64,000 nt of DNA from Kitasatospora herbaricolor (GCF_030813695.1 NZ_JAUSVA010000002.1:744001-808000), one strand, 5' to 3'; positions 24,589 through 33,213 are shown, counted from the stretch's first letter. Made by a program: numbers and translations. Notes: generated by a model not told the origin, from the sequence alone.

Positions 24589-25650
24589 ATGATCGACAGG
24601 CGTAGCTTCAACAAGGCTCTGGGACTGGGCGCCGGCGCGGCCGCCGCCTCGCTGACCGGTCTGCAAGGGGTCGCCGACGCCGCGCCCCTCCCGGGCCGCC
24701 CCGGAAAGGCCCCGGTCGTACCGACCGTCGCGCCGGGCACCCACACGACCTTCCCGCCCCTGAAGCAGATCGAGGCCGGGCTGCTGAACGTCGGCTACGC
24801 CGAACTCGGCCCCGCTCGTGGCCCGGTGGTCCTCTGCCTGCACGGCTGGCCCTACGACATCCACAGCTTCGTCGACGTGGCCCCGCTGCTCGCCGGCCTC
24901 GGGTACCGGGTGATCGTCCCCTACCTGCGCGGCCACGGCACCACCGGCTTCCTGTCGCCCCGGACCTTCCGCAACGGCCAGCAGTCCGCCATCGCGCTGG
25001 ACATCATCGCCCTGATGGACGCCCTGCGGATCGACAAGGCGGTCGTGGCCGGCTTCGACTGGGGCTCGCGGACCGGTGACATCCTGGCCGCCCTCTGGCC
25101 CGACCGCGTCAAGGCGCTGGTCTCGGTGAGCGGCTACCTCATCACCAACCGCGCGGCCCAGCTGGAGCCGATCGCCCCGGCCGGCGAGCACACCTGGTGG
25201 TACCAGTACTACTTCGCCACCGAGCGCGGCGAGAAGGCCATGCAGACCAAGAACCTCCGGCACGACCTGACCCGGCTGGTCTGGCAACTGGTCTCCCCCA
25301 CCTGGAGCTTCGACGACGCCACCTTCGAGCGCACCGAGGCCGCCTTCGAGAACCCCGACTACGCGGCGATCGTGATCCACAACTACCGCTGGCGGCTCAG
25401 CGTCGCCGAGGGGGAACGCCGCTACGACCGCTACGAGGACCGGCTGGCCCGGAAGCCGACCATCGGCGTGCCGACCATCACCCTGGACCCGGCGCTGGAC
25501 CCGTTCACCGCCCCCGGCGACGGTTCCACCTACCGCGCCATGTTCACCGGGCCCTACGAGCACCGGACCCTGGCCGGCATCGGCCACAACCTCCCCCAGG
25601 AGGCACCGACGGCGTTCGCCCAGGCCGTCGTGGACGTCGACCACTTCTGA
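24589..25650 (+). CDS. Exported alpha/beta hydrolase, epoxide-hydrolase/dehalogenase-like
   Basis: 353 residues. A Tat-type signal (MIDRRSFNKALGLGAGAAAA, cleavage near VADAA) is followed by an alpha/beta hydrolase: HGWPYDIHSF (oxyanion hole), nucleophile elbow GFDWGSRTGD and catalytic GIGHNLPQEAP. The nucleophile position is Asp, not Ser, as in epoxide hydrolases and haloalkane dehalogenases, so an alkyl-enzyme ester mechanism is expected. ATG at 24589 has AAAGG seven bases upstream. Copy D of the CCGTCA element lies about 190 bases upstream. A hairpin follows. The substrate is unknown. Confidence 0.87.
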   Translation: MIDRRSFNKALGLGAGAAAASLTGLQGVADAAPLPGRPGKAPVVPTVAPGTHTTFPPLKQIEAGLLNVGYAELGPARGPVVLCLHGWPYDIHSFVDVAPLLAGLGYRVIVPYLRGHGTTGFLSPRTFRNGQQSAIALDIIALMDALRIDKAVVAGFDWGSRTGDILAALWPDRVKALVSVSGYLITNRAAQLEPIAPAGEHTWWYQYYFATERGEKAMQTKNLRHDLTRLVWQLVSPTWSFDDATFERTEAAFENPDYAAIVIHNYRWRLSVAEGERRYDRYEDRLARKPTIGVPTITLDPALDPFTAPGDGSTYRAMFTGPYEHRTLAGIGHNLPQEAPTAFAQAVVDVDHF

Positions 25651-25664
25651 CCGGAACCACCGAG

Positions 25665-25686
25665 GGGCCCGGCTACGGCCGGGCCC
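25665..25686 (+). terminator. Terminator of the epoxide-hydrolase-like gene
   Basis: GGGCCCGGC and GCCGGGCCC form a perfect 9-bp stem with a short loop, followed by TTT, 15 bases past the stop. Confidence 0.75.
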
Positions 25687-25941
25687 TTTCTGTGACCGCC
25701 CCTCTTCTCGGATTCCCGGAACTTCCTCCTCCCGGTGGGCGAGGGCGACTGCTCTGCTCGGCCCGGTCGGTGGGGCGCAGGAAGGACGGATCAGTACACC
25801 TGGAGGTCCAGGGCCCCCGGGCGCGGGTGGGCTGTCGCCGCGGGCCTAGTGCCACAGTCCTGACGCGTTTGCGCGTATCCATGGCGCCGGTCCGTGGTGG
25901 TCGCGGCCGCAGACTGCACACCGGCGGGTAGACTTCCCGCT

Positions 25942-26484
25942 GTGAGAGCTGATGCCGCGCGGAACATCCAGGCCGTACTGACCACCGGAGCGCGGATGCT
26001 GGCCGCCGACCCGGGAGCCAGCATCTCCGCCATAGCCGCGGAGGCGGGGGTGGACCGGCGCACCGTGTACCGGCGGTTCGCCTCGCGTGAGGACCTCCTG
26101 GCGGCCGTGTACGCGGCCCGCCTGGAGGCCGTCGAGCACGCCATCGCCGACGCCCGCCTGCGAGAGGCCCCCGTCGCCGTGGCCCTGCACCGCTACGTGG
26201 AGAACGTCATCGAGGTCAACCGGACCTGGCCGGTGGACCTCACCCGGATGCTCGCCGACCGGGAAAGCCGTGAACGCCGGGACGTCGCCGTCGCCGAGGT
26301 CGACGCCTTCCTGCGTCGCGCCACCGACGAAGGCCTGCTCAGCGCCTCGCTGCCGGCGGGCTGGGCCGCCGCCCTGCTGCCGGAACTCATGCACCTGGCC
26401 GCCCGGCAGGAGCCGGAGCTGGCGGCCGGCCCGGCGGCAGACCTGGTCGTCGCCACCCTGCTGCGGGGGATCGGCGCACCCTGA
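25942..26484 (+). CDS. TetR/AcrR family transcriptional regulator
   Basis: 180 residues. The N-terminal domain RADAARNIQAVLTTGARMLA, then SISAIAAEAGVDRRTVYRRF, is a TetR helix-turn-helix; the C-terminal part, with RYVENVIEVNRTWPVDLTRM, is the ligand domain. GTG at 25942 is preceded directly by GGTAGACTTCCCGCT: TAGACT would be a -10 box (25929-25934) placing the transcript start at or next to the GTG, i.e. a leaderless message; there is no ribosome site. The nearest possible targets are itself and the neighbouring hydrolases. Ligand unknown. Confidence 0.83.
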   Translation: MRADAARNIQAVLTTGARMLAADPGASISAIAAEAGVDRRTVYRRFASREDLLAAVYAARLEAVEHAIADARLREAPVAVALHRYVENVIEVNRTWPVDLTRMLADRESRERRDVAVAEVDAFLRRATDEGLLSASLPAGWAAALLPELMHLAARQEPELAAGPAADLVVATLLRGIGAP

Positions 26485-26749
26485 CCGCCGGCCGAGGTAC
26501 GGCCGCCCCGGCCGGCCCGGCCGGCCCGGCTGTCCGACCGGGAGCGCCGGCTCCGTGAGGTGGCCGGCTCGGCGGGACGAAGCCCGCTGCGGGAAGCGCC
26601 GCACCGTCACGGGGCGGCCCGTCCGCTCCGGACTCGGCCGGGTGTGACCCGGGCGTGGTGACGTGGGCCGCCCGCTGCCGCTCGACATGTGTCTGGTTGG
26701 GCGCGACACAGGTGTGCGCTCTCGCCGCCACTTCCGCGCGGTGCACTGA

Positions 26750-27096
26750 TCACCTACGGGGCGCCGGCGACGACGGCCGACGGCGAGCAGGACGCGACCG
26801 CCCCGTACGAACGGGCCGAGTCGCTCGCGGACAACGCCGGTTTCCCCTTCGAGCTGGCCCGCATCCGGCTGGCCCGCATCCGGCTGGCCCGTGGCATCCG
26901 CGTCCGCCACGCGCAGGGGCCGAAGGCGGCCCGTCAGACGCGGACGCGGGCGGCCGAGGCCTTCGAACGGCTCGGTGCGACCCCATGGGCGAACCGGGCC
27001 CGGGCCGAGCTCCGGGCCTCCCGGACGGCCACCCGGCCCTCGTCCGCGGCGCTGCGCGACGCGCTGGGCAACGCCCCCGAGGGGAGCAACGGTTAG
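26750..27096 (+). pseudogene. Remnant of a LuxR-family (LAL) regulator, TPR part
   Basis: APYERAESLADNAGFPFELA, then RHAQGPKAARQTRTRAAEAF and ERLGATPWANRARAELRAS, match the final TPR-like helices that precede the LuxR helix-turn-helix in LAL regulators. The ATPase domain before it and the HTH after it are missing. An 18-base block encoding ARIRLA is duplicated in tandem (about 26859-26894), stretching a helix. It is probably untranslated debris, perhaps from the same family as the minus-strand fragment near 19.3 kb. Confidence 0.6.
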
Positions 27097-27159
27097 GCCG
27101 CTCCGGCGGAGGACGACGGCGGCCCGTCCGCGCCGGCGGGCCGGGTCGGCGGTGGCCGG

Positions 27160-27954
27160 TCACCGGTGGCCGGGTCCGGTGGGCCGCACGCCCCGTCGGT
27201 CGAGCCAGCCGAGCACGTGGTCGGCGACGAACGGCCAGCCGCTGTCGACGACCAGCGAGTGGCCCCGGTCGGCGAACTGCTTGAGGTCCGTCAGGGCCGT
27301 GGAGTCGCCGTACTCCTTGTACACCGTCCGGGTCACGGCGTCGGGGACCAGCAGGTCCTCCTGGCCGGAGACCAGCAGCAGCGGACCGCGCCCGGTGTTC
27401 CCGGTGTCCACGAGGACGCTCGGCCGGCGCGGCCGGCCGTCGCAGCCGAGGTCGTCGAGCAGGCGGCGCGGGACGGGCACCGCGTACCGCTCGTACAGCC
27501 GCTCGGACTCCTCGGGGCCGGCGGCGTTGGCGAACACGGCGCGGAAGCACTCGGGGGTGAGCAGGACCGGGGCCCGGGACGGCTCCGCGACGGGCCCGGG
27601 GCGGGTGTGCAGCGCGATGTCGTTGATGGGCGCCGGGGCGATGGCGACCGCCGCCTGCCCCAGCCGGTCCCCGATCAGGTGCTGGGCGACCAGTCCACCG
27701 ACCGAGTGCCCGACGATCACCGGAGGAACGTCGAAGGAGCGTACGACCTCGGCGAAATGCTCGGTCAGGTCGTCCAGTCCGAGGTCGGGGACGGCGTGCG
27801 GACGCTCGCGCGCCTCGCGCGCGGTGGGCGGTTCGCCGGGCCACCCGGGCGCGCAGGTGGCGTAGCCGTGTCCGGCGAAGCGCGCCGCCCAGGACTCCCA
27901 CGACCTTGCGTGCAGCCACGCGCCATGGATGAACACGACGGGAGTACGGATCAC
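27160..27954 (-). CDS. Alpha/beta hydrolase (cytosolic)
   Basis: 264 residues. VFIHGAWLHARSWESW is the oxyanion-hole strand, IVGHSVGGLVAQHL the nucleophile elbow (Ser) and FADRGHSLVVDSGW the catalytic His segment; GQEDLLVP carries the acidic residue. No signal peptide. GTG at 27954 is chosen because GGAGGA lies six bases upstream. The C-terminal 60 residues resemble the pseudogene at 39136-39687, so the two are paralogues. A TTC-spaced variant of the CCGTCA element lies about 80 bases upstream. Function beyond ester or related hydrolysis is unknown. Confidence 0.85.
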   Translation of the reverse strand: MIRTPVVFIHGAWLHARSWESWAARFAGHGYATCAPGWPGEPPTAREARERPHAVPDLGLDDLTEHFAEVVRSFDVPPVIVGHSVGGLVAQHLIGDRLGQAAVAIAPAPINDIALHTRPGPVAEPSRAPVLLTPECFRAVFANAAGPEESERLYERYAVPVPRRLLDDLGCDGRPRRPSVLVDTGNTGRGPLLLVSGQEDLLVPDAVTRTVYKEYGDSTALTDLKQFADRGHSLVVDSGWPFVADHVLGWLDRRGVRPTGPGHR

Positions 27955-28034
27955 CACTGGTCCTCCGAGCCTGATGACGGCCTGCACCGATGCGGCCACC
28001 ACCCCAGCTTGCTGGAGGGTGCTTCGTGGGGGAT

Positions 28035-28047
28035 CAGTCGAATGACT
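28035..28047 (-). promoter_or_regulatory. Variant of the CCGTCA element (3-base spacer)
   Basis: Minus-strand AGTCATTCGACTG followed by ATCCCCC keeps both half-sites but with one extra spacer base. It points to the hydrolase start at 27954. Confidence 0.35.
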
Positions 28048-28200
28048 GAAAGTGACCGGGTGCGGACGCGCCCGGCCCGGCGGCCCGTACGGCGGGCAGC
28101 CCGCCGGGCCGGTCCGGCGGGGCGCACGCGGCGGTTCGGGCGGCCTCCGAGCCGGACAGCGACGTGTGCCACACCGGTACCGGTCGGTCCGTGATGCTAA

Positions 28201-28214
28201 CCGTCACCTTACGG
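28201..28214 (+). promoter_or_regulatory. CCGTCA-N2-TGACNG element, copy C
   Basis: CCGTCACCTTACGG followed by ATGTGTG; 25 bases beyond is GAGAGTGGG. It is 69 bases before the SsgA-like start at 28284. Confidence 0.6.
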
Positions 28215-28283
28215 ATGTGTGCCGCGGCGGGGGCGTCGAGAGTGGGTGTCGCCAGCCACCGTCATTCGAGAGGACCATGCGGC

Positions 28284-28748
28284 ATGAACGACGACCAGCC
28301 CGGAGCGAGCGGGTACCCGGAGGCCTCCCCGGGCCCGCTGTCCCTGGACATCCACCAGCTCGTGGGCTTCTGCGGACAGCGGCGCTCGCTGCGGGCGGAG
28401 TTCCGGTTCGATCCGGCCACCGCGCTGGTCGTCACGGTGACCTTCGTGGCGCCGGAGGGCCGCATCCCCTGGGTGATGGGACGGGACCTGCTGGACCAGG
28501 GCCTGTCGGTGCTCGGCGGGCTGGGGGACGTCCAGATCTGGCCGGTCAGCCCGGAAGGGGCGCGGACCGCGCGCCTGCAGCTCAACCACCCCGACGGGAC
28601 GGCCCTGTTCGAACTCCCGCTGCCCCCGCTGGTCCGGTGGCTGGCGGCCACCTACCGAAGGGTGCCCGCCGGTGCCGAGCTGCGGGACGTGGACTGGGAC
28701 GCCTGGGCCGCCGCTCTGCACGAGTCGCCCGAGGTCCGCTCGGACTGA
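28284..28748 (+). CDS. SsgA-family sporulation/cell division regulator (SALP), second copy
   Basis: 154 residues. LRAEFRFDPATALVVTVTFV, IPWVMGRDLLDQGLSVLG, DVQIWPVSPEGARTARLQLN and TALFELPLPPLVRWLAATYR match the whole SsgA domain, ending in DVDWDAWAAAL. Sequence divergence from the SsgA-like protein at 23668 is large, so this is not a recent duplication. ATG at 28284 has AGAGGA about ten bases upstream. Copy C of the CCGTCA element lies 69 bases upstream, almost the same distance as for the other SsgA-like gene, suggesting shared control. Confidence 0.87.
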   Translation: MNDDQPGASGYPEASPGPLSLDIHQLVGFCGQRRSLRAEFRFDPATALVVTVTFVAPEGRIPWVMGRDLLDQGLSVLGGLGDVQIWPVSPEGARTARLQLNHPDGTALFELPLPPLVRWLAATYRRVPAGAELRDVDWDAWAAALHESPEVRSD

Positions 28749-29008
28749 CCGCCCGCCGGCCCCGGACACGGCCGGTGGACCGCGCGGCGGCATGCCGGAC
28801 GCCCTTCGCCCGCCTCTCCACCGCCTCTCCTGCGCCCGCCCGGCAGCGCCGACGTGCGGCCGCCCACGCCCCCTCCCCCGGGGGCGCGGGCGGCCGCTTG
28901 GCCGTCCTGGCACGGGTGCCGGGCAGGCCCGGCCGCGGTGCCGCCCCGAGCGCCGTACCGGCCCGCCGAGGCCTCGTCACCCCGCGGCCGTGCCGGCGGC
29001 CCGTGGCA
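28749..29008. other. Intergenic stretch without a gene
   Basis: GC-rich non-coding DNA between the SsgA-like gene and the tannase terminator. No promoter-like or repeated structure was seen apart from the hairpin at its right end. Confidence 0.4.
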
Positions 29009-29051
29009 GCGCCGCGGCCCGCACCCCTGGGCGGGGTGCGGGCCGCGGCGC
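29009..29051 (-). terminator. Very strong hairpin after the tannase-family gene
   Basis: GCGCCGCGGCCCGCACCCC (29009-29027) and its exact complement (29033-29051) form a perfect 19-bp stem with a 5-base loop, 12 bases past the tannase stop. Confidence 0.75.
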
Positions 29052-29063
29052 CGGTGCGTCGGC

Positions 29064-30674
29064 TCAGTGACCGGAGGCCGGGGCGCAGCGGAAGCTGGCC
29101 GGGTCGGCGATGTCACCGCCCCGGTAGCGCGAGACCGACGGGTAGGCGCACAGGTTCCGGCTGACGCTCCCGCCGGAGGCCGTGGTCAGCGTGGCGGCCA
29201 GCGTCTTCGGTGCCTTGCCCTGCTCGACCCAGGCGGTCAGGGCCGCCAGGCCGCTGTTCTGGCCGTTGAGCCCGCAGTGGGCGGTGCCGGGCGCGAGGAA
29301 GAGGCGGTAGAAGTCGTCGGTCTTCTTCGCGCCGCCCATCCGCCGCTCGACCTGCTGACGGTACTTCACGGTGCCGTCGGTGGGGATGTACTGGTCGGCG
29401 GTGCCGTGGTAGGTGAGGAGCTTCCCGCCGGCCTTGCGGAAGGCGGACAGGTCGGGGTCGTCCGTTCCGATGATCTTGTCGTACTCGTTCTGGGACTGCT
29501 TGAAGAGCTGGGTGAACTGCCCGTAGGTGATGGTCGAGACGTCGAACGCGGGCTGCTTCTTGAGCCAGCCGGACACCCACTCGGCCGGGACGGGGAAGGG
29601 CGTGCCCACGGGCCTGCCGTCCGCCCCGGTCGTCGTGCCCGCCAGACCGCTGAGGTCCGCCCCGGCCGGGACGCCGGCCCACAGCTTCTGCCCCGACGGG
29701 GTGCGCGGCCCGTCCCAGATCCGGCGGACCACCTCGGCGTCGGCCGCGGTGATCGTGAGCTGCCGGCCGTCGCACTCGACGGTGCTGCCGATCAGCCGGC
29801 GCGGGTCGTAGCCGCACCGGTCGGGGTCGGACACCAGGCCGTCCACGGCGCCGTCGTCCGGGTCGCAGGCCTGGACGGCCGCGTCGGTGAAGGCCTTGAA
29901 CTCGCAGCCGGTCGGGTAGGTCTGCTGCTCGTTCATCACCACCTGCGGCCACAGCGTGGCGACCTCGAACTCGTCCCAGTTGACGGCCGGGGCGTTGGCG
30001 AGGATGCCGTCGTAGTCCTCCGGGTACTTCTGGGCCTCCGCGTAGCCCTGCCGCCCGCCGGTCGAGCAGCCGGTGAAGTACGCGTAGGAGGCGGCGCGAC
30101 CGTAGACGCCGGCGACGACCTGCTTGGCAAGGACCGCCGCCTCGTGCTCGGAACGCGAGGCGAAGTTCTCCAGCAGCCCGGTGTCGACCTTGCCGCCGGC
30201 GTCGAGGGCCCAGCTCGTGTCGAGGTACGAGCCGACGCCCGCGTCGGTGGTCGCGGCGGCGTAGCCGCCCTTGACCGCCCCGGCCAGGTCGCTGCCGTAG
30301 TCGCCGGCCGCGTAGGCGCTGCCGCCCACCGACTGCAGCCGGCCGTTCCAGTTCTCCTGCGGCAGCCAGACCCGGACGTGGGCGTGGTCGCCCTGGCCGG
30401 GGTGGGTGAGCGTCACCGTGACGTCGCAGAAGGCCGGGACGTCGGGGACGTGCGCCGCGGGCAGCGGGAACACCGCGGGCACCTCGAAGGTGCCGGCGGC
30501 CCGGGCGACCGCGGTGACGCCCTCCACCCGGGTACCGGCCGGCGCGTCCAGCACGGGGGCGGTGCAGCTGTGGGCGGCTGCCGCCGGGCCGCCCGCGGCG
30601 GCCGAGGCGCTGGGCGCGTAGATGGCCGCGGCCAGCGGTACTCCGGCCGCGAGGACCGTCAGAAGTCGTTTCAT
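29064..30674 (-). CDS. Secreted tannase/feruloyl esterase family protein
   Basis: 536 residues. ATG at 30674 starts a Sec signal (MKRLLTVLAAGVPLAAAIYA, cleavage after SASA). The family serine esterase motif is CSTGGRQG with nucleophile Ser; the Asp lies in YHGTADQYIP and the His in GTAHCG. Several cysteines (including the CS and HC pair that bracket the triad in this family) suggest disulfides. It hydrolyses phenolic esters of plant material outside the cell. Copy G of the CCGTCA element lies about 195 bases upstream, and a perfect hairpin ends the transcript. The exact substrate (tannin, feruloyl-sugar or other aryl ester) is not predictable. Confidence 0.9.
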   Translation of the reverse strand: MKRLLTVLAAGVPLAAAIYAPSASAAAGGPAAAAHSCTAPVLDAPAGTRVEGVTAVARAAGTFEVPAVFPLPAAHVPDVPAFCDVTVTLTHPGQGDHAHVRVWLPQENWNGRLQSVGGSAYAAGDYGSDLAGAVKGGYAAATTDAGVGSYLDTSWALDAGGKVDTGLLENFASRSEHEAAVLAKQVVAGVYGRAASYAYFTGCSTGGRQGYAEAQKYPEDYDGILANAPAVNWDEFEVATLWPQVVMNEQQTYPTGCEFKAFTDAAVQACDPDDGAVDGLVSDPDRCGYDPRRLIGSTVECDGRQLTITAADAEVVRRIWDGPRTPSGQKLWAGVPAGADLSGLAGTTTGADGRPVGTPFPVPAEWVSGWLKKQPAFDVSTITYGQFTQLFKQSQNEYDKIIGTDDPDLSAFRKAGGKLLTYHGTADQYIPTDGTVKYRQQVERRMGGAKKTDDFYRLFLAPGTAHCGLNGQNSGLAALTAWVEQGKAPKTLAATLTTASGGSVSRNLCAYPSVSRYRGGDIADPASFRCAPASGH

Positions 30675-30868
30675 CGATGTGCCGTCCAAGGTAGTGGGGT
30701 CGTTCCGGTCCTCCGGGACGCCGCAGGGCGTGCGTCCGGGGGTGGGCCCGCGGCCGGCGGGAGCGCCGGACGTGGGCGGCAGTTGCGGGGTGCACTCGAC
30801 CGGGGTGGGCGCCGTGCGGTCCGCCGCTGACGGGATTCAGACTGGCCGGGTACGGGGGGAGCACACAT

Positions 30869-30882
30869 CAGTCAGGTGACGG
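30869..30882 (-). promoter_or_regulatory. CCGTCA-N2-TGACNG element, copy G
   Basis: Minus-strand CCGTCACCTGACTG followed by ATGTGTGC; CAGTCT appears about 22 bases further on. It points to the tannase-family gene. A weaker relative (GTCATTCGACGG) lies at about 30930. Confidence 0.6.
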
Positions 30883-31042
30883 CCCGGGACGGGTACCCGT
30901 CGCGAACACCTGACCGGGCGTGCCCTAGGTCATTCGACGGTCCCGCCGCCCGGGCCCTCCTCCGGCGGCCACCGGGGACGGTGGCCGCGCGCCCGCTCCG
31001 GACCGGTTCGAGGCGGCGGGGGCAGCCGGACCTCCCGCCGCG

Positions 31043-31438
31043 TCAGTGGTACACGGCCAGGTGGTTGCGGTAGGCGAACCCGTCGCCGGAGCTGAGAAGC
31101 CGCACGACCGCCGTGCAGTAGCGCCGGTGATGCCGCTCCTCACGGCGCCCGAGGGTCACCGCGGGCACACCCGTCCGGCCGGCGGACAGGCCGTGCGGCG
31201 CAGGCCCGTCCACAGGGGGGACCTGCGCGGACCCGCAGGCGTGTCCCGAGATACCCACCGGAAGCAGGACCACCACCGCATCGGAGATGCGTATGCCGCT
31301 CTCGCGGGCGGTGCGACATGTGTGTCCCCTGCCGGCCGCCCAGGTCGGAGCCGACCGGCCCCGGCCCCGGCATCCGTGCACCGGCACGGACGGCCTGCGG
31401 ATGTGCCAGGATGGTCGCCGCTGACGATTCACCGACAT
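31043..31438 (-). CDS. Possible small protein, unknown
   Basis: 131 codons from ATG at 31438, no ribosome site seen. The C-terminal half (VVVLLPVGISGHAC, and the last ~40 residues ending FAYRNHLAVYH) has the strong GC third-position bias of real genes; the first 45 residues are Arg/Pro/Gly-rich and look non-coding. It could be the tail of a decayed gene rather than a complete one. No family recognised. The gap up to the tannase gene (30675-31042) otherwise holds only copy G of the CCGTCA element. Confidence 0.3.
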   Translation of the reverse strand: MSVNRQRRPSWHIRRPSVPVHGCRGRGRSAPTWAAGRGHTCRTARESGIRISDAVVVLLPVGISGHACGSAQVPPVDGPAPHGLSAGRTGVPAVTLGRREERHHRRYCTAVVRLLSSGDGFAYRNHLAVYH

Positions 31439-31576
31439 GCTCCGGGGCATGTTCCCCGGTGGGCGGTGCTCGGGGCGGTCCGGTGGCGAGCCACGTTTCC
31501 TGACGTGCTCACGGTGTCCTGGACCTCGGCGCGCAGACATGCCCAGCCCATCCCAAGTACGGAGGAGTGACCGGTT

Positions 31577-32137
31577 GTGACCAGCCAGTCAGCCGCCACG
31601 CTCCGATCGCGGTACGTCGCACAGGCCACGTCGGATCTGGAGGAGAACCGCCGCCGGCAGCAGGACCTGGCCGAGGAGCTCAAGTCGCTGCGGCAGGAGG
31701 AGGCGCTCCTGATCGACATCATGACGCTGGCCGAGCACTACCAGGACGGCGCGGAGCCCTCCCCCCTGCCGGAGCAGGCTCAGGCCGAACCGGTGCCCGT
31801 CCGGCCGCGGCGGCGCGCGAAGTCCGCCCCCGGCGCGGCCGCGGCCCGTACGGGTACCGCGCGGGCCGGCCGGAAGGGGAAGGCGCAGCAGCCGCTGCTG
31901 GGGGACATCCTGCTGGAGCTGCTCGCCGGCTACGGCGAGCCGCAGCTCGCGAAGGACCTGCGCGACGAACTCATGGCCAAGTACCCGGCCCGGGAGCCGA
32001 CCCCGCAGGTCGTGCGGAACACCCTGGAGTCGCTGGTCGCGAAGGGCCGGGTACGGCGTCACAAGGAGGAGCGGTCGGTGATGTACACCCTGGACGGCGG
32101 TGCCCACGGGGCTGCTGCTGGTGGTACGGCCGGATAG
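31577..32137 (+). CDS. Coiled-coil plus winged-helix protein, putative regulator
   Basis: 186 residues. Residues 10-50 form a coiled coil (LEENRRRQQDLAEELKSLRQ and on), followed by a basic Pro/Ala/Arg-rich linker (PVRPRRRAKSA, GRKGKAQQ). The C-terminal ~70 residues look like a winged helix: LLGDILLELLAGYGEPQLAK, then PTPQVVRNTLESLVAKGRVR and a beta hairpin RRHKEERSVMYTL. It resembles small streptomycete DNA-binding proteins of unknown role. GTG at 31577 has GGAGGAG nine bases upstream. It stands alone; targets unknown. Confidence 0.75.
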   Translation: MTSQSAATLRSRYVAQATSDLEENRRRQQDLAEELKSLRQEEALLIDIMTLAEHYQDGAEPSPLPEQAQAEPVPVRPRRRAKSAPGAAAARTGTARAGRKGKAQQPLLGDILLELLAGYGEPQLAKDLRDELMAKYPAREPTPQVVRNTLESLVAKGRVRRHKEERSVMYTLDGGAHGAAAGGTAG

Positions 32138-32387
32138 CACCTCGCGGCCGGGAGAGCCGGGGGCGTCGCGCAACGGTCCGCTCCCTCGCGATCTCCCCGC
32201 CCCTCCGGCCCACGGTCCTGTCACCCGCGGGCCGGCCCACGGTCCGTGTGCCCCGAGGCACGGGGTGGTCCTCGGACCGCTCACATGTGTGCCAGGACGT
32301 GCCGCGCACCGGGCAGCCGGCAGCGGCCGCTCGGTCACCGCGCCGCACGGCACCGCACCGCACCGCCGATCGTGCGGCCGGCCACCT

Positions 32388-32816
32388 TCACCTGGCCTGC
32401 AGTGGCCCGGCGAGGGACTTGCGCAGGGCACCGGGAGCGACTACGGGAAGCAGCGCGGCGAGGATCTTTCCCTTGAGCGCGCGAGGTCGTCGCGTCAGTT
32501 CCACGTCGACGCGGGTGCCGTCGCCCTCGGGGGTCATCCGGAAGACCCAGCCGCCACCGGCGCCGAAGAGCTTCGAGTCGAGCGTCGTGACGGTGACGGT
32601 GTCGCCGTCAGGGGCCCACTCGTAGCGGGCACGCTCCCAGGCCGCGGCGGTTCCCTCGGTCACCTCGGCCCGATCGACCCCCAGGTCGTGGACGGTGAAG
32701 TGCTCGGCGTCGATCGTGGACCAGACCTGCGGGCGGGAGGGGCCGAAGTCGGTGAGCACCTCCCGGACGGCCGACGGGCTCAGCGCGGAGACGAGGTGGA
32801 TGCGGACGACTGCCAT
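32388..32816 (-). CDS. SRPBCC (START-like/polyketide cyclase-like) family protein
   Basis: 142 residues with the helix-grip fold pattern: VRIHLVSALSPSAVREVLTD at the start, HFTVHDLG, EWAPDGDTVTVTTLDSKLF and VFRMTPEGDGTRVDVELTRR, then a long C-terminal helix (GKILAALLPVVAPGALRKSL). Such proteins bind hydrophobic ligands; without neighbours in a pathway the ligand cannot be guessed. ATG at 32816 is preceded by AAGGAA. A 60-base dyad just upstream is the likely control site. Confidence 0.8.
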   Translation of the reverse strand: MAVVRIHLVSALSPSAVREVLTDFGPSRPQVWSTIDAEHFTVHDLGVDRAEVTEGTAAAWERARYEWAPDGDTVTVTTLDSKLFGAGGGWVFRMTPEGDGTRVDVELTRRPRALKGKILAALLPVVAPGALRKSLAGPLQAR

Positions 32817-32837
32817 GAGGGAGTTCCTTAAAGGTGA

Positions 32838-32897
32838 GTAACCGCTTTGACTAGTGACGACCTTTCCAGGATCGTCATCACCTGTCAAGACGGTTAC
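32838..32897. promoter_or_regulatory. 60-bp dyad upstream of the SRPBCC gene
   Basis: GTAACCG (32838-32844) and CGGTTAC (32891-32897) are perfect inverted arms; inside them TTGAC and GTCAA, then GACGA and TCGTC, also pair. The region is AT-rich for this genome. It looks like two facing operator halves or overlapping divergent promoters. Confidence 0.5.
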
Positions 32898-32961
32898 GGC
32901 GTAAGGCTCTTTCCTCGAAGGCGCCGGATCGGAACCGGCGACCGCCCGGTCCGACCAAAGG

Positions 32962-33213
32962 TCATGGCCGGACTGCGCGCCCGCCGTGGCCGCCGGGCGA
33001 CAAGGGCCGCGGCCAGTAGGACACCGGCGGCAGACATGCCGGCAGCTGGCCCGCGACGAGCCAGGCCAAGGTGGCATCCCCGGCGCACTCCGCCGGCGCG
33101 CACGACCCCGAACCGCGGGCGAGCGATTCCGCGAGCACCCCCGACGCCCGCAGCAGCAGGGCCGGCAGTGCGGCGATCCTCGTGGCGGCGCGCAGCCGCT
33201 CCGACCGGGGCAT
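32962..33213 (-). CDS. Small putative secreted or membrane-anchored protein
   Basis: 83 residues from ATG at 33213, with AAAGGA nine bases upstream and good codon bias. The N-terminus (MPRSERLRAATRIAALPALL, then LRASGVLAE) looks like a weak signal or anchor; the body contains three cysteines (SGSCAPAECAGDA and LPACLPP). No family recognised. It lies between the dyad-controlled SRPBCC gene and the Bax1-like gene, same strand, with about 180 bases of repeats between it and the latter. Confidence 0.5.
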   Translation of the reverse strand: MPRSERLRAATRIAALPALLLRASGVLAESLARGSGSCAPAECAGDATLAWLVAGQLPACLPPVSYWPRPLSPGGHGGRAVRP

